In this document: piece by piece, positions 11,725 to 19,750 of the stretch
Layout: every line of letters starts with the position of its first letter
Numbering within the stretch: the first letter of the stretch is position 1
Origin: Planctomycetota bacterium
Lineage (GTDB): Bacteria; Planctomycetota; UBA1135; GCA-002686595
DNA: 64,000 nt
Reading direction: 5' to 3'
Assembly: GCA_016795325.1 (NCBI GenBank)
Contig: JAEUHY010000015.1
Coordinates: 186,001-250,000 of the forward strand
Translations under genes and position numbers: made by a program
The notes under the pieces: generated by a model
Seen by the model: only the letters and a program-made list of their open reading frames with translations
What the model was told of the DNA's origin: nothing
Database searches by the model: none

Positions 11725-13143
11725 ATGAACCAACACGCATTGCCTCGAGCCCTTTCGCGACTGCTCGTCCTCGTGATCGCGCTGCTCGCCTGCGTCGGCG
11801 CAGCCCGAGCCGCCGAGCTCGCGGAGCGCGAGCCCAGCGCGAGCGCGCCCACGCAGCGCGATTTCGTCTGGACCGCGCGCAACGGACTGCGCTTCGCGTG
11901 GCGCCTGCCGCGCGACTACTCAGCATCGCAGCCCGTGCATTTGACGCTCATCTGCCACGGCACCGGCCTCGACCATCGCTGGGGCCCCGCCAACCATCCG
12001 GTCGAGACCTTCCGACCGCACGACATCGTGGTTTCGCTCGACGGTCCCTCGCCCGCGAAGGACTCGCGCCTGTTCCTCGACGGCGACGACGATGTCGAGC
12101 GCGTGGCCGAGTTCCTGGCCGAGATGCGCGAGCGCTTCGCCGTGCGCTCGGTGTTCCTCTACGGCCACAGCCAAGGAGGCTTCTTCGTTGCGCACTACGC
12201 CGGAGCGCGGCCCAAGGACGTCGCCGGCGTCGTCGCCCACGCCTCCGGCATGTGGGCGCAGAGCAAGTCGAGCAAGGCGTCGCACGGCGTGGCGTACTCG
12301 TTCCTGCACGGCACGCTCGATCCTGTCGTGCCGTACTCCCAGAGCGTCGGGGCGCGCGATTTTCTGGTCAAAGGGGGCTTTCCGCGGGTCAAGTTGCGTC
12401 GGCTCGAGCGCTACAACCACTGGCCCAACGCCGTGCGCGCGGGCGAGGAGCTCGACTGGTGCCAGGGCATGACCACGACCAGCGCCGCGGAGGCGCTCGA
12501 GTGCGCGGAGCGCATCCTCGCGGCGAAAGCGCCCGACGAGTACCAGTGGAGCACGGCCGTCGGGTTCGCCGGCGCGCGCGCCGTGCTCGCGCGCTTGGTC
12601 GGCAAGGGCGTCGAGCCGCTGGCCGAAGTCGACGCGGCGTCGCTCGCTCGCGCTCGCGAGTTGCTCGACGCGCTCGAGCGCGAAGGCGCCGCGCACGCGG
12701 CGGCGCTGCGCAAGGCGCTGGGCAAGAACAAGACTCTCGCCCTCGACGGCGGAGCGTGGCTCGGGCACTTGCTTGCGCTGCGCGAGGACTTCCGCGGCGT
12801 CGAGAGCGTCGAAGCGTTGGTCGGCGAGCTCGGCCTGGAGCGCGCGCAGGAGCGCCACTTGGACGGCGTCCGCGCGCTCGAGAAGGCCTGGTACGGTTCA
12901 TTGCCCGACGCCGAGAAGTACGCGGCCATGCTCGCCGCGCTGGGCGAGGGCTACTTGTACGAGGGCTACGGGCCCGAGCTGGCCGAGACGCTGGAGCAGT
13001 GGCGCGCGGGCGAAAAGCGCCTGGAAATCTCGAAGAAAGTCAGCAAGAGCTACGAGACCTACGAGCGCTGGAAGCAGGGTTGGTCGGAGGGCCTTGAGGC
13101 CTACGCCAAGCTGTGGCGCAAGTGGAAGCTGCCCGCGCGCTGA
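11725..13143 (+). CDS. Secreted alpha/beta hydrolase (esterase or peptidase-like)
   Basis: A 472-residue exported hydrolase; signal peptide MNQHALPRALSRLLVLVIAL and following, ending about ARAAE. A core alpha/beta-hydrolase fold is visible: oxyanion-hole region ICHGTGLDHRWG, nucleophile elbow YGHSQGG (Ser149), acid in HGTLDPVVP (Asp199), base in YNHWP (His232). After residue about 260 comes a helical, Lys/Glu-rich tail without a recognised domain. The arrangement resembles predicted-peptidase/polyhydroxybutyrate-depolymerase-type esterases, but the substrate cannot be told. It sits 93 bases after the second repeat protein and 15 bases before the glycosyltransferase, so the last two may be co-transcribed. 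Confidence 0.8.
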   Translation: MNQHALPRALSRLLVLVIALLACVGAARAAELAEREPSASAPTQRDFVWTARNGLRFAWRLPRDYSASQPVHLTLICHGTGLDHRWGPANHPVETFRPHDIVVSLDGPSPAKDSRLFLDGDDDVERVAEFLAEMRERFAVRSVFLYGHSQGGFFVAHYAGARPKDVAGVVAHASGMWAQSKSSKASHGVAYSFLHGTLDPVVPYSQSVGARDFLVKGGFPRVKLRRLERYNHWPNAVRAGEELDWCQGMTTTSAAEALECAERILAAKAPDEYQWSTAVGFAGARAVLARLVGKGVEPLAEVDAASLARARELLDALEREGAAHAAALRKALGKNKTLALDGGAWLGHLLALREDFRGVESVEALVGELGLERAQERHLDGVRALEKAWYGSLPDAEKYAAMLAALGEGYLYEGYGPELAETLEQWRAGEKRLEISKKVSKSYETYERWKQGWSEGLEAYAKLWRKWKLPAR

Positions 13144-13158
13144 TAGGCTCGTCGGACG

Positions 13159-14562
13159 ATGCGGGTTCTCCTGGTCGCCCACAACTACCCTCCGGCGCAC
13201 ACCGCCGGCGTGGAACAACACACAGCGCAGGTCGCGCGCGAGCTCGTGCGGCGCGGCGTGGCGGTCGACGTGTTCTGCGCCGAGAAGGACATCGCGCGCA
13301 GCGACGGCCAGCTCGTCGAGCGCGAGCACGAGGGCGTGCGCGTGTTCGAGTTCACGAACAACCTCGCGTACGAGTCCTTCCGGCAGACGTGGCGCTTTCC
13401 GGCGGCGCTCGAGACGTTTGCGCGGGTGCTCGAACGCTTGCGCCCGGACGTGGTGCACTTCCAGCACCTGATGTACCTCTCGTCGGAGTGCCTCGCCGCC
13501 GCGCGGGCGCAGGCGGCGTGCGTGTTCACCTTGCACGACTACTGGCTCCAGTGCGCGCGCTTCGGCCAGCGTCTGCACCCGGATGGATCGCACTGCGCGA
13601 CGATCGACCTCGCGCGCTGCGGCGACTGCATGGCGAGCTTCAAATTCCGCCAGGGCGCGATGGAGCGCGTCGCCGGCCGCTGGATCGCGGACGTGCGGAA
13701 AAGTTTCGGCGTGGATCTTTCGGCCTCGGCGAAACAGGCCGCGCGCAAGCTCGGTTTGGTGCGCAGCGGGGCCGGGGCGCCCGACGCGGGCCGCGCGGCT
13801 GCTCTGAGCGAGGATCTGCGCGAACGCGAAGCGACGCTGCGTGAAGCCGTGCTGCGCGACGTCCAGCGGCTGATCGCGCCCTCGCGCTTCCTGCTCGAGC
13901 GTATGGTCGAGTGGGGCATTCCGCGCGAGCGGCTGGAGCTCGTGCGCATGGGCGCCGAAGTCGATCGTTTCGCCGCGTTTCCGCGCGCACGTGCGGCTGG
14001 CGCCGGTGAGGGGCCGCTGCGCGTCGTGTTCCTCGGGACTTTCGCGCCGCACAAGGCGCCGCTGCTGCTCGCGCAGGCCTGGGGCGAGCTTCCGCCCGCT
14101 CTGCGCCAGAACGCCACGCTCGAGTTCTTCGGCTCGGGCGCGCACTACCCCGACTATGTGGATGAGCTGCGAAGCGCGGCCGCCGCCGTCGGCGCCCGCG
14201 TCGAAGGCGTGCTCACGCGCGACGGCGTAGCGCGCACGATGACGAGCGCCGATTTGCTCGTCATGCCGAGCGTGTGGTGGGAGAACGCACCGTTGGTGCT
14301 GATCGAGGCCGTGGAGGCGCGCACGCCGATCCTGGTCAGCGAACTGGGAGGCATGGCGGAGTACGTGCACGAACGCCCGTGCGGCGCGACGTTCCGCGCC
14401 GGCGACCGCGCGGATCTGGCGGCCAAGCTGGGCGAATTGCTCGCCGATCGCGCGCGCTTGCGAGGCTTCTATGCCGGCGCGGCGCCGGCGCCGACGATGG
14501 CCGACAACGTGGAGCGCATGCGTGCGATCTACGTCGAGGCGCTCGCGTCGCGCGGCCGCTAG
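13159..14562 (+). CDS. Family 4 glycosyltransferase
   Basis: A 467-residue GT-B enzyme transferring a sugar from an activated donor. The N-terminal domain opens MRVLLVAHNYPPAHTAGVEQ (a GT4-type acceptor-side loop after beta-1). The donor-binding domain has FLGTFAPHKAPLLLAQAW and the E(x7)E-type motif around PSVWWENAPLVLIEAVEA. Between the halves lies a Cys-containing insertion (HDYWLQCARFGQ ... CGDCM), seen in GT4 enzymes that modify surface polysaccharides. The ATG is preceded by little leader, 15 bases after the hydrolase stop. Acceptor and donor are unknown; cell-surface glycan synthesis is an inference from family only. Confidence 0.88.
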   Translation: MRVLLVAHNYPPAHTAGVEQHTAQVARELVRRGVAVDVFCAEKDIARSDGQLVEREHEGVRVFEFTNNLAYESFRQTWRFPAALETFARVLERLRPDVVHFQHLMYLSSECLAAARAQAACVFTLHDYWLQCARFGQRLHPDGSHCATIDLARCGDCMASFKFRQGAMERVAGRWIADVRKSFGVDLSASAKQAARKLGLVRSGAGAPDAGRAAALSEDLREREATLREAVLRDVQRLIAPSRFLLERMVEWGIPRERLELVRMGAEVDRFAAFPRARAAGAGEGPLRVVFLGTFAPHKAPLLLAQAWGELPPALRQNATLEFFGSGAHYPDYVDELRSAAAAVGARVEGVLTRDGVARTMTSADLLVMPSVWWENAPLVLIEAVEARTPILVSELGGMAEYVHERPCGATFRAGDRADLAAKLGELLADRARLRGFYAGAAPAPTMADNVERMRAIYVEALASRGR

Positions 14563-14933
14563 CTCGACTGCGCGGCTCGGTCGCGGCGACGGAAACACGA
14601 CCGCGCGGCCGAGAAGTGGGGCTCGGATGACGAACTCGTCCCCGGTGTCGATTCAGCTGAGGCGGCGGAATTTTTCCTCGGCGAGGTGGCGCGCCCTCGA
14701 GCCGATTGCGGACTGGAACGACGCGGCGCGCACGCTCTCGGAGTTCCTGGATTCGCTGTGGGCGTATCGAGCAGGACACGCGGCCAGAGCGCGAGGGCAC
14801 GAGCTTCGCTCGCGCGCCACCTTGCGCAGCATCGCTGTCCGATCGTCGCACGGGCAGTTCCGCGCGCGCCAGGCGGCGCAACTCGTCGCTGGTGGGGGAA
14901 GAGCGCCGCGCCCACCTTAGAATCCTCGCCCCC
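14563..14933 (+). other. Intergenic stretch without a supported gene
   Basis: 371 bases between the glycosyltransferase and the GH38 gene. Short open frames exist on both strands but none has a start with a ribosome-binding site, a recognisable motif or conserved-looking composition. The sequence just before the GH38 start (GGTGGGGGAAGAG) may contribute to its expression. Nothing else is seen. Confidence 0.4.
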
Positions 14934-17621
14934 ATGTCACGTCTGCGCGGTTTCGTCGTCTCCCACACCCACTGGGACCGGGCCTGGTACCTGAGCTTCC
15001 AGCAGTACCGCGTGCACCTCGTCGAGCTCATCGACGGCTTGCTCGAGTTGCTCGAGCGCGACGTCGACTTCAAGTCGTTCACGCTCGATGGCCAGACGGC
15101 GGCGCTGGAGGACTACCTCGCCATTCGGCCGCAGAATCGCGCGCGCATCGAGAAGCTGGTGCGCGCGGGGCGGCTCGAGATCGGGCCGTGGTTCGTGCTG
15201 CCCGATGCGTTCCTGCCCAGCGGCGAAGCGCTGATCCGCAACCTGCGGCGTGGCTTGGCGCGTTCACGCGAGCTCGGCGCGACGCCGCGCGACGGCTACA
15301 TGCCGGATTCCTTCGGACACATCGCGCAGATGCCGATGATCCTGCGCGGCCTGGGGCTGCGCTCGTTCCTGTTCATGCGCGGGCTCTCGAAGGAGCAGTG
15401 GGAGCGACTGGGCTGCGAGTTCCGCTGGCGCGCGAGCGACGGCAGCGAAGTGACGACGATCTACCTGCGCGACGGGTACCTCGACTCCGCCGCGCTCGGC
15501 CATCCCGAGCAGTTCGGCGACTTCGAGGGCCACGAGCCGGAGGTGGAGCTCGCCGTGGAGCGGCTGCGCGCGTCGCTGAAGGCGCGCGAAGGCAAGCTGC
15601 ATTCGGGCGCGGCGATCCTGTTCAACGGCTGCGACCACATGCCGTTCCAGCCCGAGCTCCCCGACCTGCTCGACGCCGCGCGCACGCAGATGCCGGAGGT
15701 CGAGCTGGTCCACTCGACGATCGCGGCGTACATCGACCATGTTGAAGCGAGCGGAGCGAAGCTCGCGCTCCACGAAGGGGAACTGCTCGGCAACGAGCAC
15801 AATCCGATCCTGTCGAGCGTCTGGTCGACGCGTGTGTACTTGAAGCTCGCCAACCACCGCGCGCAGTGGCTGCTCGAGCGCGTCGCGGAACCGCTCACGG
15901 TCGCGGCGGGCGCACGCGGGCGCGAGCTCGCGGCGCTGCTCGACGAGGCGTGGCGCCTGCTCTTGCTCAACCATCCCCACGACGACATCTGCGGCTGCAG
16001 CATCGACGCCGTGCACCTCGACGACGAGGCGCGCTTCCGCGAGGTCGAGCAGATCGGGACGAGCGTGGCGGCCGAGTGCGTGCGCGAATTGGCGCGGAAA
16101 GCCGGCGTGCGGCGCGATGGCACGACGCAGTGGCTGTGCGCGCTGCGCACGAGCGCGAGCGACGCGCCGGAACTCGTCGAGGCGGAAGTGTTCTTTCCGA
16201 AGGTCGACGGCGAGAGCGAGCCGCTGTCGCTCGAGCTGTTCGACGCCGCGGGGCGCGCCGTGCCTGTACAGGTGTTGGAGCGGCAGGAAAAGGCCTTTCG
16301 CGCGCTGCACCTCGACACGGGCTGGGGCACGCGCTTCCGCATCGCGTTCGTGCTCTCCCAGCCTGCGCGCTCGCTCGTGTGGCTGCGTGCGGCCCCGAGT
16401 GAGCGCGTCGCCGGCGCCTCGGGTAGCTCAGCGACCGCCATCGAGAACCGCGCCTGGCGGGTCAGCGTCGGCGCCGAGGGAAGGGTGGCGCTGGAACACC
16501 TGCCCACGGGGACGTTGCTCGCCGACGCGCTCGCGTTCGAGAGCGTGAGCGACGTGGGCGACGAGTACACCTTCGGCCCGCTCGCGGACGAGCCTGCGCT
16601 GACGACGCGCGGACTGCCGCCGGTCCACGTGGCGCGGCTCGAGTCGGGCCCCGTGTTCGACGAGTTGCTCGCGAGCTGGAATCTCGAACGTCGGCGCGCG
16701 CAAGACGATGCGGAACCCGCGGTCGTCAGCGTGACGCTCCGCATCCGACTCGCCCGCGACGGCGGCGCGCCGCTGCTGCGCATCGAGACGCTCAACGGCG
16801 CCGAAGATCACCGATTGCGCCTGCTCATCGCAACCGACAGCGCAGCGACCCGCTCGATCGCGGGAGGCGCGTTCGAGCTGCGCGAGCGTTCGGTCGCGCA
16901 CCCGCACACGCCCGAGACCGCGCCCGAGCGCTACAAGGCTTTCCCCGGCGAATTCGAGTACCCCACGCAGTTTTCGCGCGACGTCGTGTTGGTGCGCGGC
17001 GCGCGCGGGACGCTGTCGATCGCGCACCGCGGACTGCACGAGTACGAGCTACTCGCCGGCGAGCGGACCGAGGTCGCGCTCACGGTGCTTCGATCCGTGG
17101 GCAAGCTCTCGCGCGGAGATACGCGTTGGCGGCGCGTCCAAGCGGGCCCGAGCCTCGACACGCCCGACGCGCAGTGCATCGGCGCCCAGGTCTGCGAGGT
17201 GCAACTCGACGTGCACGCGCTCGATGCGCCGCCGAGCGTGGTCGCGGCCTCTGCGCTCGCGTTTTCGCAGCCTACCTACGTGAGCACGGCGCGCCTCGTG
17301 CGGTTCGGCGCGAGCTCGACGCTGCCCGCGGCGCCCGCCCGCTTGGTGGAGCTCGACAACGCCGACTTCGAGCTCTCGGCCTGCAAGTTCGACGATTCCG
17401 GCGCGCGCGTGGTCGTCCGACTCTGGAATCGCGTGCGCGAAGCCCGCAGCGCGCGCGTCGCCCTCGGCGCCGCCGCTCTCGCCGGCCGCAACGTCGCGCG
17501 GGTCGCGCTGTGCGACCTCGACGAACGCGAGCAACGCGCGCTCTCCCACGAACAAGGCTCGGTGCGCGTCGACGTCGCGCCGCATGGCCTCGTGACCCTC
17601 GCCTTCACCCTCGACGCATGA
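14934..17621 (+). CDS. Glycoside hydrolase family 38 alpha-mannosidase (mannosylglycerate-hydrolase-like)
   Basis: An 895-residue enzyme, close in length to E. coli MngB (877). The start MSRLRGFVVSHTHWDRAWY places the zinc-binding HTHWD motif at residues 11-15; there is no signal peptide, so it is cytoplasmic. PDSFGHIAQMP carries the expected nucleophile/zinc ligand Asp125, and NHPHDDICGCSID (His347, His349, Asp350) completes the metal site. The C-terminal half is the beta-sandwich region of the family. The retaining reaction releases alpha-linked mannose from small glycans or mannosyl-glycerate-type compounds; the precise substrate is not evident. It is the first gene of an operon with overlapping downstream genes, and an AGE-family epimerase there could process the released sugar. 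Confidence 0.92.
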   Translation: MSRLRGFVVSHTHWDRAWYLSFQQYRVHLVELIDGLLELLERDVDFKSFTLDGQTAALEDYLAIRPQNRARIEKLVRAGRLEIGPWFVLPDAFLPSGEALIRNLRRGLARSRELGATPRDGYMPDSFGHIAQMPMILRGLGLRSFLFMRGLSKEQWERLGCEFRWRASDGSEVTTIYLRDGYLDSAALGHPEQFGDFEGHEPEVELAVERLRASLKAREGKLHSGAAILFNGCDHMPFQPELPDLLDAARTQMPEVELVHSTIAAYIDHVEASGAKLALHEGELLGNEHNPILSSVWSTRVYLKLANHRAQWLLERVAEPLTVAAGARGRELAALLDEAWRLLLLNHPHDDICGCSIDAVHLDDEARFREVEQIGTSVAAECVRELARKAGVRRDGTTQWLCALRTSASDAPELVEAEVFFPKVDGESEPLSLELFDAAGRAVPVQVLERQEKAFRALHLDTGWGTRFRIAFVLSQPARSLVWLRAAPSERVAGASGSSATAIENRAWRVSVGAEGRVALEHLPTGTLLADALAFESVSDVGDEYTFGPLADEPALTTRGLPPVHVARLESGPVFDELLASWNLERRRAQDDAEPAVVSVTLRIRLARDGGAPLLRIETLNGAEDHRLRLLIATDSAATRSIAGGAFELRERSVAHPHTPETAPERYKAFPGEFEYPTQFSRDVVLVRGARGTLSIAHRGLHEYELLAGERTEVALTVLRSVGKLSRGDTRWRRVQAGPSLDTPDAQCIGAQVCEVQLDVHALDAPPSVVAASALAFSQPTYVSTARLVRFGASSTLPAAPARLVELDNADFELSACKFDDSGARVVVRLWNRVREARSARVALGAAALAGRNVARVALCDLDEREQRALSHEQGSVRVDVAPHGLVTLAFTLDA

Positions 17622-18532
17622 TCACCGGAACGTTTCTCGACGAGATCAGCCACGACATCCCGTCCGCCAACTGGAGCCGCGAGGAGTGGACCCGCGACTT
17701 CGCGGCCATGAAGGCCTTCGGCATCGACACGGTCATCCTGATCCGCGCGGGCTACCAGGATCGTTGCGCCTTCGACTCGAAGGTGCTGCGCAAGCGCCAC
17801 GGCTACCTGATCGTGCAGGAGGACTTGGTCGGCCTGTTCCTCGAGCTCGCCGCACAGAACGGCATGACGCTGTTCTTCGGGACCTACGACTCGGGCGAGC
17901 ACTGGATGAAGGGCGAGCACCAGCAGGAGATCGACGTCAACCTCGCGTTCACCGAGGAGTTCTTCGAGCTCTACGGCAAGAGCCCGGCCTTCGGCGGCTG
18001 GTACATCAGCCACGAGATCAACACCTTCGACGACAGCGTGATGCGTGTGTACGAATCGCTCGCGCGCCACCTGCGCGCACTCAAGAAGGCGCCGATCCTG
18101 ATCTCTCCCTACATCCGCGGCGCGAAGCAGTTCGGCACGACGATCGCCCTCGCCGAGCACGAGCGCGAGTGGGCGCAGGTTTTTGCGCGCATCGAGGGCC
18201 TAGTCGACATCGTCGCCTTCCAGGACGGGCAGGTCGAATACGCGAAACTGCCCGAGTTCCTCGAGCTCAACTCGCGCCTCGCGCGCAAGCACGGGCTCAC
18301 CTGCTGGTCGAACACCGAGAGCTTCGACCGCGACGTGCACATCAAGTTCCCGCCGATCGCGTGGCCCAAGTTGCGCCACAAGATCGAGGCCGCGCGAGCC
18401 GCCGGCGTCGACAAGCTGATCACCTTCGAGTTCTCGCACTTCCTCTCGCCGAACTCGATGTTTCCGTCCGCGAAGGGGCTGCACCGCTTCTACATGGAGT
18501 GGAAGCGCGCCCAGGAGGCTCAACGTGGCTGA
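17618..18532 (+). CDS. DUF4434-type TIM-barrel protein (putative glycosidase-like)
   Basis: A 304-residue protein whose ATG overlaps the GH38 stop as ATGA, indicating translational coupling. The sequence resembles DUF4434 proteins: an opening GTFLDEISHDIPSANW, a segment describing the next beta-strands (GIDTVILIRAGYQDR), and the conserved GGWYISHEIN with a Glu at the position expected for an acid/base residue in GH-like barrels. FQDGQVEY and TCWSNTESF follow later. No signal peptide. Its position between a mannosidase and a sugar epimerase suggests a role in handling the same glycan. Catalytic activity has not been established for the family to my knowledge, so function is inferred from context. 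Confidence 0.75.
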   Translation: MITGTFLDEISHDIPSANWSREEWTRDFAAMKAFGIDTVILIRAGYQDRCAFDSKVLRKRHGYLIVQEDLVGLFLELAAQNGMTLFFGTYDSGEHWMKGEHQQEIDVNLAFTEEFFELYGKSPAFGGWYISHEINTFDDSVMRVYESLARHLRALKKAPILISPYIRGAKQFGTTIALAEHEREWAQVFARIEGLVDIVAFQDGQVEYAKLPEFLELNSRLARKHGLTCWSNTESFDRDVHIKFPPIAWPKLRHKIEAARAAGVDKLITFEFSHFLSPNSMFPSAKGLHRFYMEWKRAQEAQRG

Positions 18533-19742
18533 GATGACGACTGCGCCCTCGCGCGCGACGCTGGAGAGCTGGCGCGCGCGCATGCACAACGAACTCCACA
18601 AGAGCGTGCTCACGTTCTGGATGCGCCATTCGCTCGACCGCGAATTCGGCGGCTACTTCAACTGCCTCGACCGCGACGGCCGGCGCTTCGACACGAAGAA
18701 GCACGTCTGGCTGCAGGGTCGGCAGGTGTGGATGCTTTCCAAGCTCTTCAACGAAGACCGCTCGCGCGTCGAGCTCTTCGACGCGGCGACGCTCGGTGCG
18801 AAGTTCCTGCGTCAGCACGCGCGCCGCACCGACGACCAGGTGTACTTCTGCCTCGCGCGCGACGGGAAACCGCTCACGCTGCAGCGCAAGATGTTCGCTG
18901 CGTGCTTCTACGTGATGGCCTTCGCCGAGTACGCGCGGGCGAGCGGCGACGCGAGCTACCGCGCGCTCGCGCTCTCGCAGTTCGACGCGATCCTGCGTTG
19001 GGTCGAGGATCCCAGGCCGCTGGGCAAGCCCGTGCTCGCAGGCAACGTCGCGACGAGCGAGCTCGCCGTGCCGATGATCCTACTCAACCTGGTGGCCGAG
19101 CTGCGCGGCGCGCCGGGTTCGTCGACCTTCCACGACCGTTCCTACTACGACGCGCTCGAGCGGCGCTGCGTCGCCGCGATCCGCCGCCACCACCGCCCCG
19201 AGCGCGGCTTGGTGTTCGAGACGATCGCCGCCGACGGCGCGTTGCTCGACGCGCCCGAGGGGCGTCTCATCAACCCCGGCCACGTGATCGAGTGCGGCTG
19301 GTTCCTGCTCGACTACGCGCGGCGCACCAAGGACAGCGCGCTGCGCGACGAGGCGCTCGCGATGATCCGCGGCGCGCTCGACTTCGGTTGGGACCGCGAG
19401 TTCGGCGGCATCCTGTACTTCCTCGACAGCGAGGGCTTCAGCCCGCAGCAACTCGAATGGGCCATGAAGCTGTGGTGGCCGCACTGCGAGGCGATCGTGG
19501 CGCTCTTGATGGCTTGGCGCGACACGAACGACGCGAGTTGGTTCGCGCGCTTCGAACAGGTCGCCGACTGGACCTTCGCGCACTTCCCCGACGCCGAGCA
19601 CGGCGAGTGGTTCGGCTATCTGGATCGACGCGGCGCGGTGTCGCAGCGCTTCAAGGGCGGGCCGTACAAGGGCTGCTTCCACGTGCCGCGCGCGCTGTGG
19701 CTGTGCGAGCGCGAGCTTGCGGCGGCGCTGGCGACGCGCTGA
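18525..19742 (+). CDS. AGE-family sugar epimerase/isomerase
   Basis: A 405-residue (alpha/alpha)6-barrel protein of the N-acylglucosamine 2-epimerase/cellobiose-epimerase/mannose isomerase group. A GTG start is preferred because AGGAGG lies six bases upstream; ATG 18534 would be 15 bases from it. The reading frame overlaps the previous gene by eight bases. Family features: REFGGYFNCLDRDG near the N-terminus, WLQGRQVWM, a first catalytic-type His in NPGHVIECGWFLLDYA, and a second in LWWPHCEAIVALL. Beside a mannosidase, the most economical role is interconverting released mannose (or a mannoside) with glucose or fructose; this is inference. It ends exactly where the convergent gene ends. Confidence 0.85.
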   Translation: MAEMTTAPSRATLESWRARMHNELHKSVLTFWMRHSLDREFGGYFNCLDRDGRRFDTKKHVWLQGRQVWMLSKLFNEDRSRVELFDAATLGAKFLRQHARRTDDQVYFCLARDGKPLTLQRKMFAACFYVMAFAEYARASGDASYRALALSQFDAILRWVEDPRPLGKPVLAGNVATSELAVPMILLNLVAELRGAPGSSTFHDRSYYDALERRCVAAIRRHHRPERGLVFETIAADGALLDAPEGRLINPGHVIECGWFLLDYARRTKDSALRDEALAMIRGALDFGWDREFGGILYFLDSEGFSPQQLEWAMKLWWPHCEAIVALLMAWRDTNDASWFARFEQVADWTFAHFPDAEHGEWFGYLDRRGAVSQRFKGGPYKGCFHVPRALWLCERELAAALATR

Positions 19743-19750
19743 TCAGCGCG
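19735..19750. other. 16-bp perfect palindrome made by two convergent stop codons
   Basis: CGCGCTGA followed by TCAGCGCG. The central TGATCA contains the TGA stop of the rightward epimerase gene and, on the other strand, the TGA stop of the leftward glycosidase gene, with zero bases between the two genes. There is no T-tract, so a bidirectional intrinsic terminator is not supported. Confidence 0.6.

Noticed and set aside
14336-15082. A 248-codon minus-strand frame across the gap before the GH38 gene
   Set aside because: It overlaps the ends of two well-supported plus-strand genes and shows no domain; low-complexity Arg/Ser/Pro sequence.
19735-19750. Bidirectional intrinsic terminator between the epimerase and the glycosidase
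   Set aside because: The palindrome is only 8 bp per arm with no loop and no T-tracts on either side.
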